Shown here: piece by piece, positions 42,014 through 51,514 of the stretch
Position numbering within the stretch: position 1 is the stretch's first letter
Layout of the letters: each line of letters starts with the position of its first letter
DNA from: Halanaerobiaceae bacterium ANBcell28
GTDB taxonomy: Bacteria > Bacillota > Halanaerobiia > Halanaerobiales > DTU029
Assembly: GCA_037623315.1 (NCBI GenBank)
Contig: JBBJJH010000022.1
Location: forward strand, 1 to 56,494
DNA: 56,494 nt
Direction of reading: 5' to 3'
Translations under genes and position numbers: made by a program
Notes under the pieces: model-generated
Databases searched by the model: none
The model's input: the letters and a program-made list of their open reading frames with translations, nothing else
What the model was told of the DNA's origin: nothing

Positions 42014-43264
42014 TCAGCAATTTTTCTTCTGCCATGACATTTTAAGTATATTTACAATTGACTGATCAATGTCACTAAGCAAAGATTTAATATCAAGATC
42101 TATATTTAAGCCAGTATCAAAAAGTCGCCACATACACCGTGATATTCCATCTGATAGTATATTTTCAACATTGGTCCATCCTGGATAAAAAGGATACGTT
42201 TTCGAATTAACAACCAAATTATACAATGTACTTATCCGTTCATCAATATGTCGTTTCTGCCAAAATCTAGTCTCATAAGCTGGTGTATTAGCAGTAGTTT
42301 TCAACCAACCTTCACTAAACTCTTCAGTACATAAAAAATTAATTAATCTTTGAGCTAGTATAGGATGCTTTGTTTTAGAAGAAACTGATAAAACTGAGCC
42401 TCCACCATTCGTACTACTTTGAGAATTTTCCGAAGGTATTAACAAGGGAATAAATTCTAAATCACTACTTATGATACTGTCTTGTCCTAAAATCTGCAAT
42501 AAAACACCATACCAGTGTCCTAAGTAGAAAACATAGGACCCATGCTTATAAAAATCTTCATTTAATTGATAAGGATGCTTATCAACATCTTTTACTGTAA
42601 TATCAGAAGATCTAATTAAAGTTTGCAAATACTTTAATGTATCAAGAATTTCTGTTTGATTAGATAGTACTTTATTTGAATCTATATCTAAAGAAAAGCT
42701 CTCATTATTAGCAAAATACCAAGACATAAAACGATGCAAAGTATCTGTATCAGGTCTAATAGAAAAGGACAAGGCTTTAGGGAAAGATGGATCTCGTCTT
42801 CGACGTTCAACTAGGTCAAGATATATTTTATAAAAACCTTGCCAAGTACGCAAATCATTAATATCAATCCCTAGATCATCGATAATATCTTTACGTGCAG
42901 CCAAAATCACAGTATCAATTAACCATGGCAAAGCATAGCGTTCTTCTTGATAATGACAACAATCATCTATCCAATCTGCTAGAAGATTTTTTTCCTCATT
43001 GTAATTCTTTATTGGATGAAGATAATTTAGATAAGACAAAGTTTGTACCCAGGTTGTTCCAAGCTGGAAGACATCTGGAGAATTATTGCTTTTAAAAGCC
43101 GAAATAATACTTTCATAAGCTCTATTCCAGGTTACAAGCCTTAAATTAACTTTGACATCTTCTTCTACTTCAAATTTATTTAAGCTTTTTTTTAAAAATT
43201 CTTCAGCTTTCATTTTGCCAGTTGAACCCACCATCAACAATAGATCCAAACTTTTATCAACCAT
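42014..43264 (-). CDS. Cytoplasmic solute-binding-protein homologue (copy 1)
   Basis: 416 residues, paralogous to the next gene over its full length (shared SLDLLL, TWNRAYESIISAFKSNNSPD, YPHQLNEDFYKHGSYVFYLGHWYG, GGGSVLSVSSKTKHP). The N-terminus MVDKSLDLLLMVGSTGKMKA again lacks any signal peptide. AAGGTG is 8 bases before ATG. It is the first gene of the three-gene operon; 38 bases separate it from copy 2. Bound ligand is probably a sugar by family, unproven here. Confidence 0.88.
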   Translation of the reverse strand: MVDKSLDLLLMVGSTGKMKAEEFLKKSLNKFEVEEDVKVNLRLVTWNRAYESIISAFKSNNSPDVFQLGTTWVQTLSYLNYLHPIKNYNEEKNLLADWIDDCCHYQEERYALPWLIDTVILAARKDIIDDLGIDINDLRTWQGFYKIYLDLVERRRRDPSFPKALSFSIRPDTDTLHRFMSWYFANNESFSLDIDSNKVLSNQTEILDTLKYLQTLIRSSDITVKDVDKHPYQLNEDFYKHGSYVFYLGHWYGVLLQILGQDSIISSDLEFIPLLIPSENSQSSTNGGGSVLSVSSKTKHPILAQRLINFLCTEEFSEGWLKTTANTPAYETRFWQKRHIDERISTLYNLVVNSKTYPFYPGWTNVENILSDGISRCMWRLFDTGLNIDLDIKSLLSDIDQSIVNILKMSWQKKNC

Positions 43265-43499
43265 GTAATCATCACCTTAAATATATTTAATAAGTAAAAT
43301 TTAGCAATTTAATTTCCCACTTTAGTCCTAATATTTCTCTGAATGTTCATTGCTTTAATTATATTATTCGTTATAAATCGCGTTATTCCTTCAAAAAAAG
43401 ACAAATTATGCAGTTTATTTAAATACTGTCTGAATCCTCAAGATAAAAGAAGAATTCTGAGAGTAATTAATATCTTAATAAACACACATAAGCACATAT
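43265..43499. other. Divergent intergenic region, left half
   Basis: No gene supported. It contains the upstream signals of the c-di-GMP operon (minus); a TATAAT near 43360 on that strand lacks a good -35 partner. A plus-strand frame from 43343 has no binding site and runs through the chemoreceptor promoter. Confidence 0.4.
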
Positions 43500-43516
43500 T
43501 GTCGAATATTGTCGTT
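43500..43516 (+). promoter_or_regulatory. Tandem 0A-box-like sequences upstream of chemoreceptor
   Basis: TGTCGAA (43500-43506) and TGTCGTT (43510-43516) stand in tandem, 10 bp apart, about 30-45 bp upstream of the -35 box. The first is an exact Spo0A-box core. Confidence 0.4.
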
Positions 43517-43543
43517 TATTTTGGATTATCTAAGTTATTTCAT

Positions 43544-43572
43544 TTGATAGTCATTGCAAATACCTATATAAT
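43544..43572 (+). promoter_or_regulatory. Promoter of second chemoreceptor gene
   Basis: TTGATA (43544-43549), 17 bases, TATAAT (43567-43572). Start near 43579, about 40 bases before the ATG with GGAGG at 43609. Confidence 0.75.
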
Positions 43573-43620
43573 CTATAAATAGTATATTGGAAAATCAACA
43601 TACACAATGGAGGAATTTAA

Positions 43621-45582
43621 ATGAACATACGATGGTATAATAGTTTTAAGACAAGATTGATATTGCAGATATTTTTACTTATTCTTATCCCTATGCTTAT
43701 TTATGGCTTTATATCTACTAGAGCCAACTACTTAAACAATCAAGAATTAGCATATGAAGCTAACCAAAGCTTGGCAAATAATATTAGTGAGAATATACAA
43801 TCTACACTAGATGCAATTAATAGTAATTTTTTTATCTTAAAAGAAAGCGGTATTGCTCAAGTCAATAATACAAATGTTAATTCAATGCTTGGATCTATGA
43901 CCAAACACAATCCAAACATAATTGATATAGAAATAATGAATAATCAGGGACAGGTTCTATATCAAAGTTCAGAAAATATAATGACAAACATCGCAAATAA
44001 AGATATGCAAAAAGCTCTAAATGGCACAAGCGTATTTAGCGAGCCTAAGTTAATTAACAATATTCCAATAATAGATTACATACTCCCTATAATAAACGAG
44101 AATAGTGTAGAAACAGTAATAAAAACTAGCTTGAATTTAGAAATAATTTCTAAACATCTTAGCAACTCTATTGAAGATTATTCTGGAACCATGTACATTG
44201 TAAACGATTCTGCTAATATCATAGCACATCCTGATGAAAATTTACTTAGAAACTTTAATGATCTATCCCACTTAAGTATTATACAAAATTTAATAGCCGG
44301 TGAAAGTGCAACCGAAGAATATATATATAAAAATAATATTATGTTAGCCTCATATCAGCCAATCGAAAACACTCCATGGGGAGTTGTTGTCGAGATATCA
44401 GCACAAGAAGCTTATAGTGGACTTATCGCTAGTATTATTGGAGGAGCAAGCACTCTAATAGTTATTTTAGGATTTGGTATTATTATATCATATCTTACAG
44501 CAAATAGGGTAATTAAACCAATAATTAATACAATTAATTTCGCAAACCAAATTGCAGAAGGGAATCTAAGTATTAGTAACCTTAAAAATAAATCAAAAGA
44601 TGAAATAGGGAGACTTAGTGTTAATTTAAATAAAATGAAAAGGGACCTACAAGAAATGCTTGCAGACATTATAAAATCAAGTGATGAAGTAGACTCTTCA
44701 AGCCAAGCGCTAGCAGAAGCTTCTACTCAATTAAGTAAAATGTCCGAACAAGTAGGTGCTTCTATTCAAGGTATAGCATCTGGTTCTGAAGAACAATCTG
44801 CACAAATAGAAGACATTAATTATAGTGTACGTAAACTGGATAAGGGAATAGAAGAAATAGATCATATGGCTCTAGACATGACAAAACAGGCAAGTAGTGT
44901 TACAAACAATATCGAAAACGGTAATGAATTAGTAAAAGATGCTGTTAACAAAGCCAATAACGTAAAAAAAGATACTCGTTCAATTGGAGATACAATTCAT
45001 TCATTAGGACAAATGTCTGAAGAAGTAGGAGGCATTGTAGAAATTATAAATAATATATCTAATCAAACCAATCTCCTAGCTTTGAATGCGGCAATTGAGG
45101 CAGCCCGTGCTGGGGAAAGCGGACGCGGCTTCAATGTAGTAGCTGAAGAAATTCGAGAACTAGCTGAAGAATCGGCCAAGTCAACAGATAAGATTACTAA
45201 TTTAATAAGCAATATTCAAAAACAAGTAAAAAGCGCTGTTATAAAAATGAACAGTACAGAAAAAACAGTCATTGAAAGTGTGGATACCATAGAAGCAACA
45301 GGAGGAACTTTTGAAAAAATAAACAAAGCTTCAGAAAAATTATTAAAACTAAGCAAAATACTAAATATAAAAACAAAAGATATGTCCCAGGACAGTCATA
45401 AAGTAGAAAAAGCAATGCTAGAAATAGCTGCAGTCAGCGAAGAAGCTGCTGCCAACTCAGAAGAAGTGGCTGCCTCTAGCGAAGAACAAAATGCTGCCAC
45501 TCAAGAAATTGCAGCCAGCTCGGAAAATCTAAAGAATATATCTAAAAGAATAAAAATTTATGCTAACAAATTCAATATATAA
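43621..45582 (+). CDS. Methyl-accepting chemotaxis protein with dCache-type sensor
   Basis: 653 residues. Membrane helix 1 (about 11-30: [19 protein letters not shown]), extracytoplasmic Cache-like domain (about 35-265) with [11 protein letters not shown] and [13 protein letters not shown], membrane helix 2 (about 273-295), HAMP (about 296-350) and the signalling coiled coil with tip [20 protein letters not shown] near residue 480. Same architecture as the 4827-6872 receptor but a different sensor sequence. It has a good ribosome-binding site and an own promoter. It runs divergently from the c-di-GMP sensing operon, a placement suggesting related behaviour control (inference). Confidence 0.95.
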   Translation: MNIRWYNSFKTRLILQIFLLILIPMLIYGFISTRANYLNNQELAYEANQSLANNISENIQSTLDAINSNFFILKESGIAQVNNTNVNSMLGSMTKHNPNIIDIEIMNNQGQVLYQSSENIMTNIANKDMQKALNGTSVFSEPKLINNIPIIDYILPIINENSVETVIKTSLNLEIISKHLSNSIEDYSGTMYIVNDSANIIAHPDENLLRNFNDLSHLSIIQNLIAGESATEEYIYKNNIMLASYQPIENTPWGVVVEISAQEAYSGLIASIIGGASTLIVILGFGIIISYLTANRVIKPIINTINFANQIAEGNLSISNLKNKSKDEIGRLSVNLNKMKRDLQEMLADIIKSSDEVDSSSQALAEASTQLSKMSEQVGASIQGIASGSEEQSAQIEDINYSVRKLDKGIEEIDHMALDMTKQASSVTNNIENGNELVKDAVNKANNVKKDTRSIGDTIHSLGQMSEEVGGIVEIINNISNQTNLLALNAAIEAARAGESGRGFNVVAEEIRELAEESAKSTDKITNLISNIQKQVKSAVIKMNSTEKTVIESVDTIEATGGTFEKINKASEKLLKLSKILNIKTKDMSQDSHKVEKAMLEIAAVSEEAAANSEEVAASSEEQNAATQEIAASSENLKNISKRIKIYANKFNI

Positions 45583-45590
45583 GCCAGAAA

Positions 45591-45618
45591 AAGCCGATTA
45601 AGTTTTGATAGTCGGCTT
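45591..45618. terminator. Bidirectional terminator between chemoreceptor and DUF1854 gene
   Basis: AAGCCGA (45591-45597) and TCGGCTT (45612-45618). The minus strand has five T directly after, so it best serves the exporter operon. The plus strand has a poor T tail. Confidence 0.7.
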
Positions 45619-45623
45619 CTCTA

Positions 45624-46136
45624 TTAAATCTCTCTTTCTATTAATTCCTGACTGTTTTTATCCAATTTGCTAAAATCTCTAACTTCATACTTGCAAGCAT
45701 TAGTATCTATAATTAGCAAATGATTTAAGCCAATAAATTTAATCTTTGATCTTCTCCTCATCTCAAAATTAATAAACCCCTTATTTGTCTCTACATACCA
45801 GGAAGCTGTCCTAAGCTTATACTCAATCTTATCTACCTTGATAATTTGAGGAATGAAATATATTCTTTCCAGTTCTTCAACTAAGATTTTTTTTGACTTA
45901 ACAGCCAAAAAATTTATGTCCTCAACAATACCTATCTCTTCACCCTGTCTGTCTTTTAACAAAATATACTTATCTTTTAGAGAATAGGGAAATATTCTCA
46001 GTGGCTTAACCTGCTTATATATAGAGGAACCATCTGAAACCTGAATATCACCATACTCATCTCTTGAAATAAATAATTTATCTGCATCTATAGGCTCGTA
46101 CTCACCTAAAAGCATTGAATTTTCCATAGTACTCAT
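45624..46136 (-). CDS. DUF1854-family protein associated with ABC exporter
   Basis: 170 residues. The sequence pattern (ISRDEYGDIQVSDG, VKPLRIFPYSLKDKYILLKDRQGEEIGIVEDI, FEMRRRSKIKFI) fits DUF1854, a soluble, beta-rich family found next to or fused with ABC exporters. Start: ATG at 46136 with AGGAGG 6 bases before; the longer frame to 46190 lacks a site. Last gene of the marR-ABC-DUF1854 set, 71 bases after the exporter stop. Biochemical role is unknown; some relatives are linked to cyanophycin metabolism. Confidence 0.85.
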   Translation of the reverse strand: MSTMENSMLLGEYEPIDADKLFISRDEYGDIQVSDGSSIYKQVKPLRIFPYSLKDKYILLKDRQGEEIGIVEDINFLAVKSKKILVEELERIYFIPQIIKVDKIEYKLRTASWYVETNKGFINFEMRRRSKIKFIGLNHLLIIDTNACKYEVRDFSKLDKNSQELIEREI

Positions 46137-46207
46137 AAAGGACCTCCTTGTCATCAATAATATTCTCTGTAAACAATATAAATCATACATATTGTTCCCT
46201 GTATAAT

Positions 46208-48523
46208 TTATATTGCTTTCATCTCTCTCTGCATATTATAAAGCCTTGCATATATACCATCTTCTTCAAGCAATTCATCATGACTTCCCATCTCAGCAAT
46301 CTCTCCTTTTTCTAAGACCAACAAACGATCTGCATTACGTAAAGTAGAAAGCCTATGAGCAATTGCGAATGTTGTCCTACCCTTGACCAATCGTTCTAAA
46401 GCCTCCTGTATCTTAGCCTCAGTTTCAGTATCAACAGAAGCAGTTGCCTCATCTAATATCAGTATCCTTGGGTCCTTTAATAAAGCCCTTGCTATAGAAA
46501 TACGTTGCTTTTGACCACCAGAAAGTCTAACACCTCTTTCCCCAACATAAGTTTCATATGCATCAGGAAAATCTACAATAAAGTCATGAGAGTTAGCAGC
46601 TTTAGCAGCAGCTATAATTTCGGCAAGGCTAGCATCGGGCCTTCCGTAAGCAATATTTTCAGCGATTGTTCCTCTAAAAAGAAAAGGCTCTTGTAATACT
46701 ACTCCAATTTGCTGACGTAAACTTTCAGTAGTAATCTCACTGATATCATGTCCATCAATCACTATAGAACCATTTTGAGGATCATAAAAACGACATATAA
46801 GATTTATCAAAGTAGTCTTTCCAGCGCCACTATGACCTACCAAGCCAATAATTTCTCCCGGTTTCACCTGAAAAGAAATATCCTTTAAAACATTATCTTC
46901 TTTTTCATAAGTAAATGATACATCTTTAAATTCAAGTTCACCTTTGATTTCTGGTAATTGATAAGCATCAACAGCATCGACAACATCAGTCTGTGTATCG
47001 AGAACTTCAAAAACCCTATCAGCGGAGGTGGCTATTCTTTGAAAACGATGATTCATATTACATAGGTTCTGAACTGGACGATAAAACTGCCACATATAAC
47101 CTGTAAAAGCCATCAAAGTACCAATGGTCAAAGAACCTTCAATAACTTGTTTTCCGCCAAACCACCAAATAGTGATAGTACCTAAAAAAGTAAGAAACTG
47201 CATTGTAGGTTGATAAATAGTTCTCATTTTCAAAGAATCAATTTCTCCTTCAAAAGCCTGTTGATTACGATGATTGAATTTATCAAGTTCCTTATCTTCC
47301 TGAGCAAAAGCCTTTACAACCCTGATACCAGGAATAGTATCTGCTAATACTGTGTTAATAGCTGCATACTTCTTCCACAAAGATCTATAAATGCGTCTTA
47401 ATCTATTACGAAAATAGAAAGTGAGAAAAACCAATAATGGAGCTGGAAGAATAATCAAGAAAGTCAGAAAGTAACTCAAGTTAAACAAAATCACAATAAT
47501 TAATATAATCGTAAAAACATCTTGTCCTAGCATTTGAAGATCATGACTTAAAAAATGCTGCAATCGATTTACATCAGATGTAACTCTAGACATTAACTGT
47601 CCAGTAGATTCCTTATTATAAAAACGAAGAGAAAGATTTTGCATATGCTCATATACATTTCTTCTCATATCGACAATAACCTTCTGTCCTAACCAGGAAA
47701 TCAAATACATCCTGGCAGTACTCATAACACTAGTTAATAAATTTATAATGAACATAAGACCTACTATAACAGCCAATAATGAAATACTGCCACGGGGAGC
47801 AAAACTAATCAAGAAATTAGATAAAAAACCACTTTCTGCAGCTAATTCATTACCTCCTCCTGTAGCTGGTACCAAAACATCATCGATTAAAACCCTATTA
47901 ACCAGTGGTGGTAATAAAGAAATATATGTAACAAAGGCTAATAAAACAAAAGCTATAATAAACATGGTTTTATGAGGTTTAATATAAGACATTAGCCTAA
48001 AAAACAACTTTCTTTTATCAAGACAATCAATACAAACATTTCTACGAGGAGAAATAGCCTTAGCACACTTAGCACAACGCCTTATATTCTGCTTTCCATT
48101 TCCACCAGACCATTTACTATCCAAAAAACTTTTTTCTTGAGGAAATATATCCATCATAAATTCATCTACTTTTTCTAAAAAATCTTTAAGAGCAGGACTT
48201 AATTTAGAAGTACAACGTAGTATTTCAACTCCCCTGTCCTTTGTAATAATCTTCACTAAATTATTACTATCAAGTCTCTGATGTCTAATACTCTTTATCT
48301 CATCTAAATTAAGGCTTATATTCACACTCCACTCTTCAGAGCAAGAAATATTTAAAATCCTCTTATTAGTTAGTACCACTATCTGCTCCATATAAAGACC
48401 TTCTAAAGATAAATCACTAGTAAAAGCTAATTCTAATTCTTCATCATCTTTTAAAAAAACAATAAGTTTAGAAATAATCTCTGCTGATAAGTCAGTTTTA
48501 GCAAATACAGATTTATTACCCAT
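46208..48523 (-). CDS. ABC exporter (fused permease and ATPase) with N-terminal extension and zinc ribbon
   Basis: 771 residues, about 190 longer than a typical half-size exporter. Residues 1-135 form a PH-like/bacterial adaptor-type beta domain, followed by a CxxC...CxxC ribbon (RRCAKCAKAI, NVCIDCLDKR, about 149-172). Six membrane helices follow (about 185-460) and then the ATPase with Walker A GHSGAGKTT, signature RLSGGQKQR and Walker B ILILDEATA. It functions as a dimer exporting an unknown substrate. The DUF1854 partner and the extension are typical of one distinct exporter subgroup. GGAGG precedes ATG. The MarR gene immediately upstream (9 bases) should control it. Confidence 0.93.
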   Translation of the reverse strand: MGNKSVFAKTDLSAEIISKLIVFLKDDEELELAFTSDLSLEGLYMEQIVVLTNKRILNISCSEEWSVNISLNLDEIKSIRHQRLDSNNLVKIITKDRGVEILRCTSKLSPALKDFLEKVDEFMMDIFPQEKSFLDSKWSGGNGKQNIRRCAKCAKAISPRRNVCIDCLDKRKLFFRLMSYIKPHKTMFIIAFVLLAFVTYISLLPPLVNRVLIDDVLVPATGGGNELAAESGFLSNFLISFAPRGSISLLAVIVGLMFIINLLTSVMSTARMYLISWLGQKVIVDMRRNVYEHMQNLSLRFYNKESTGQLMSRVTSDVNRLQHFLSHDLQMLGQDVFTIILIIVILFNLSYFLTFLIILPAPLLVFLTFYFRNRLRRIYRSLWKKYAAINTVLADTIPGIRVVKAFAQEDKELDKFNHRNQQAFEGEIDSLKMRTIYQPTMQFLTFLGTITIWWFGGKQVIEGSLTIGTLMAFTGYMWQFYRPVQNLCNMNHRFQRIATSADRVFEVLDTQTDVVDAVDAYQLPEIKGELEFKDVSFTYEKEDNVLKDISFQVKPGEIIGLVGHSGAGKTTLINLICRFYDPQNGSIVIDGHDISEITTESLRQQIGVVLQEPFLFRGTIAENIAYGRPDASLAEIIAAAKAANSHDFIVDFPDAYETYVGERGVRLSGGQKQRISIARALLKDPRILILDEATASVDTETEAKIQEALERLVKGRTTFAIAHRLSTLRNADRLLVLEKGEIAEMGSHDELLEEDGIYARLYNMQREMKAI

Positions 48524-48532
48524 TTTTTCCTC

Positions 48533-48949
48533 CTATGCATCCTGCAATTTAATTAGTAAGTTTTTCAATGTCTCTAACTCTGTTTCATTAAGTACTGACA
48601 TTCTTTCTTCAATTTTTTGTCTATATTCAGGTATAAGTTTTATCTTAAAATTCTCCCCCTTTTCAGTCAATTTAATCAACCAAACTCGTCTATCTTCTTT
48701 AGACTGTACTCGATATACAAATTCTTTTTCAATCATACGGTCAATTAATCCAGTTAAATTACTGGCATTACAATGCAAATGTTCAGACAATTTCTTAAAA
48801 GCTATCCCCTCTTTATCGATATGATACAAAGCATGAAACTGCACCCAGGTCAATCCATACTCTTCCATTACAGAGCGAAACTCCTTTTTCAAAGAACGAG
48901 ACGTTCTCCGTAATATACGATAGACATCTCTCCCTTGATATTTATCCAT
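48533..48949 (-). CDS. MarR-family transcriptional regulator
   Basis: 138 residues, standard MarR length. Winged helix region: LTWVQFHALYHIDKEGIAFKKLSEHL, with recognition helix CNASNLTGLIDRMIEKEFV and wing SKEDRRVWLIKLTEKG. Start: ATG at 48949, with AAGGAGTGAT before it; a frame up to 49015 would begin at the foot of the palindrome without a binding site. Directly upstream of the ABC exporter and probably autoregulated through the 36-bp palindrome. Such MarR-exporter pairs commonly answer to toxic small molecules. Confidence 0.93.
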   Translation of the reverse strand: MDKYQGRDVYRILRRTSRSLKKEFRSVMEEYGLTWVQFHALYHIDKEGIAFKKLSEHLHCNASNLTGLIDRMIEKEFVYRVQSKEDRRVWLIKLTEKGENFKIKLIPEYRQKIEERMSVLNETELETLKNLLIKLQDA

Positions 48950-49020
48950 ATCATCACTCCTTTCTATCCTTCTTAATAATTCAAATACTTCATTAGGAAT
49001 TAATTTGTATATCATTAATT

Positions 49021-49056
49021 AAACTATAAATAGTTCATATATGAACTATTTATAGT
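49021..49056. promoter_or_regulatory. 36-bp perfect palindrome, likely MarR operator
   Basis: Symmetric about 49038/49039, with no mismatch over 36 bp; the core is TAGTTCATATATGAACTA. It begins a few bases after the -10 box and spans the transcription start, so protein binding would block initiation. Confidence 0.75.
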
Positions 49057-49058
49057 TT

Positions 49059-49086
49059 AATTATATCGTGTTAATTTTTAATGTCA
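49059..49086 (-). promoter_or_regulatory. marR-exporter operon promoter
   Basis: TTGACA (49086-49081) and TATAAT (49064-49059) on the minus strand are 16 bases apart, right next to the palindrome and only a few bases from the sleB-like terminator. Confidence 0.8.
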
Positions 49087-49091
49087 AGAAA

Positions 49092-49131
49092 AAAAGACGA
49101 CTCAAATTTAAAATTAAATTTAAGTCGTCTT
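49092..49131 (-). terminator. Terminator of the SleB-like gene
   Basis: AAAGACGACT, AAATTTAA, TTAAATTT and AGTCGTCTTT build a long stem with one internal asymmetry. The minus strand continues with seven T. Confidence 0.85.
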
Positions 49132-49186
49132 TCTTAGATTATTCTTATAAAAACTATTACTTTACTCAAATTTTGCTTTTATTTAA

Positions 49187-49816
49187 TTAACGAGCAAATA
49201 CATGGTCACCATACTGAACTTGAATTGGTCTTGACCAAATCCATGGTGTTACTGGCTTGTACGGATTCCAGAAGAATAGAGAACCGTAAGTTGGATCCCA
49301 ACCATTCATCGCTTCGTCAACAGCTCTTTGAACACTATCAGTTGGTGTTCTTCTCCAAATAGAGCCATTAGTTACTGCTTCGAAAGCATGTCGCTGATAA
49401 ATTACATCATTTAAAGTGTTAGGGAACTCAGAACTATTAATTCTATTTAAGATTACAGCAGCTACACCAACTTGACCTGTATAAGGCTCTCCGCCAGCCT
49501 CTGCCATAACAACACGAGCAAATAAATCTCTCTCAGCAGAGCTTAATCTACCAATTGAACCTCCAGCATTATTTGCTGCTGCACTGCTATTTCCACCAGG
49601 AATATTTAGTACCTGACCTGGTTGAATTCTATCCCCACTAATACCATTAACTGTAGTACCATAATTATTAGCTATTCTCCATAAAGAGTCACCACGACGA
49701 ACTGTATATTGCCAGGAACCTGCCTCCACCGTTTCTAAACTACTTACTGCAAATAAAGATATTGCCAAAACAACAAGAAGAGAAGTTATAAGAGCTTTTC
49801 TTTTTAGTCTTCTCAT
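49187..49816 (-). CDS. LysM plus SleB/CwlJ-type cell-wall hydrolase
   Basis: 209 residues, exported. Signal peptide (ALITSLLVVLAISLFAVSS), one LysM domain (about 36-75: YTVRRGDSLWRIANNYGTTV), a short Ala/Ser/Asn linker, then Hydrolase_2 (about 95-205: ARVVMAEAGGEPYTGQVGVAAVILNRI, with catalytic Glu in AEAGGE). This domain is shared by spore-cortex lytic enzymes SleB and CwlJ, acting on muramic-lactam peptidoglycan, and by vegetative relatives. The LysM form is common in Clostridia and need not be spore-specific. GGAGG precedes ATG. Confidence 0.9.
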   Translation of the reverse strand: MRRLKRKALITSLLVVLAISLFAVSSLETVEAGSWQYTVRRGDSLWRIANNYGTTVNGISGDRIQPGQVLNIPGGNSSAAANNAGGSIGRLSSAERDLFARVVMAEAGGEPYTGQVGVAAVILNRINSSEFPNTLNDVIYQRHAFEAVTNGSIWRRTPTDSVQRAVDEAMNGWDPTYGSLFFWNPYKPVTPWIWSRPIQVQYGDHVFAR

Positions 49817-49972
49817 TATTAGTTCCTCCTATATTTTAGATTTAATTTGCCATTAATTACATCTCGCTTTTATTGTCCTTCAAAAATAAATGCTAAAAGC
49901 GGGGCATGTGCTAAAATATATCACAGGAAAACTATTAGCGCAAAGGTAATTTATACCATCGAATCCTTTAAA

Positions 49973-51514
49973 TTACATCAAAGGAGCAAGTACACGTAGG
50001 GCTGAGCGTCCTAAAGCTTTATACCATCTAACATCCATTAACTCTTCTAAATTTATCTCCTTACAAAGTTCTAAAGTACTTAAAAAATCATTTTTAATTT
50101 CAAAAACACTTTTACTATTATACATCCATACTCCACATTCAAAGTGCAAGTACAAACTTCTAAAATCCATATTTATAGTACCAACAACCCCATACTCATC
50201 ATCAGATACATATGTTTTCGAATGAATAAATCCAGGTGTATATTCATATATCTTCACTCCACTTTCAATTAGAACCTTATAATAAGACCTAGTAACTGAA
50301 TGGACATACCATTTATCAGCTTTATGAGGAGTAATTATTCGAATATCAATTCCTGCCTTAGCTGCAGAACTTAAAGCAATCACCATTTCATTATCAATAA
50401 TCAAATATGGTGTGGTTATATAAACATATTTTCTAGCCTTATTAATTAAGTTAAGATATACAATCTCACTAACAGTTTCATCATCTAATGGACTATCTGC
50501 AAATGGTTGAATATAACCTTGCTCTTCGTTTAGGTTCTCTTCTAAGAAAGGTTTATCATTTTTAAACTCAGTAAAATCCTCTTCAATTCCCCTAAGATAA
50601 TCCCACATACTTAAAAACATTACAGTCATACTCCATACTGCTTCTCCCTTAAGCATAATAGCTGAATCCTTCCAATGTCCATACTTCTCTAATCTATTTA
50701 TATATTCATCCGCTAAGTTTATACCACCTGTAAAAGCTGTATGACCATCAACAATTGTAATTTTACGATGATCTCGATTATTAAGTCTAGGGGACAATAT
50801 CGGTATTAAAGGATTAAAAACAGCACACTTAATTCCCATTCTCTCTAATTTCTCATGGTATTTATAAGGTAAAGTAAACAAACAACCCACATCATCATAT
50901 ATAAGACGTACATCTACACCATTTTCAGCCTTTTCTAGCAATATCTCTAGAATACTATCCCACATCTCACCTTTCTCAATAATAAAATATTCCATGAAGA
51001 TATAATCTTTAGCTTTTCTTAGCTCTTCCATTAATTTATCATATTTTAATTCACCATCTGGAAGATACTCACTTACTGTATTGCGATAAGGAGGATAGTA
51101 TGCATAATCTTGTATATACCTGGAGTGATTAACAGCAATGTCATTTTGTTTTTTCATCTCATCTAAAATAAACTCTCGAGGAGGTAATGCCTTTTTAGTT
51201 TTCTCTTCTATGAAATTCATTTTTTTCTTAGCTCTTTTACTCATCTTATTTCCACCAAATAAAAGATAAAACAATCCACCAAAAATCGGGAATAACAAAA
51301 TCGGTATAATCCATGCCAGCTTATATGCTGGATTAATATGATTATTTATAATACCTAACACTGCAACTACACTTATCAGTATACTTGCACCATAGAAAAA
51401 AACAAAATATTCGTTAAATTGCAAAATTACAGCTATTAAAACTAATAGCTGTACTAATATTGCAAAAGCTAATAAAGAACTTCTATGAAACAATATCTTT
51501 TTTAGAAATTTCAT
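49973..51514 (-). CDS. cls: Cardiolipin synthase
   Basis: 513 residues. Two N-terminal membrane helices (about 12-60) with a PLDc_N pattern (AWIIPILLFPIFGGLFYLLFG) precede two phospholipase-D HKD motifs: HRKITIVDGHTAFTGG (about 255) and HSKTYVSDDEYGVVGT (about 425). Full length, both catalytic histidines present. It condenses two phosphatidylglycerols into cardiolipin at the membrane; cardiolipin content is important in salt adaptation. Single gene, with the PAP2 gene 225 bases upstream on the same strand. Confidence 0.95.
   Translation of the reverse strand: MKFLKKILFHRSSLLAFAILVQLLVLIAVILQFNEYFVFFYGASILISVVAVLGIINNHINPAYKLAWIIPILLFPIFGGLFYLLFGGNKMSKRAKKKMNFIEEKTKKALPPREFILDEMKKQNDIAVNHSRYIQDYAYYPPYRNTVSEYLPDGELKYDKLMEELRKAKDYIFMEYFIIEKGEMWDSILEILLEKAENGVDVRLIYDDVGCLFTLPYKYHEKLERMGIKCAVFNPLIPILSPRLNNRDHRKITIVDGHTAFTGGINLADEYINRLEKYGHWKDSAIMLKGEAVWSMTVMFLSMWDYLRGIEEDFTEFKNDKPFLEENLNEEQGYIQPFADSPLDDETVSEIVYLNLINKARKYVYITTPYLIIDNEMVIALSSAAKAGIDIRIITPHKADKWYVHSVTRSYYKVLIESGVKIYEYTPGFIHSKTYVSDDEYGVVGTINMDFRSLYLHFECGVWMYNSKSVFEIKNDFLSTLELCKEINLEELMDVRWYKALGRSALRVLAPLM

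Noticed and set aside
43343-43582. Plus-strand frame of 79 residues upstream of the second chemoreceptor
   Set aside because: No ribosome-binding site, unlikely composition, and it runs through the clear promoter and 0A-like boxes of the chemoreceptor gene.
1289-49963. AATTTATACCATCGAA occurs both near 1289 and near 49948
   Set aside because: A single 16-mer shared between two intergenic sites in AT-rich DNA can arise by chance; no flanking similarity or repeat structure was seen.
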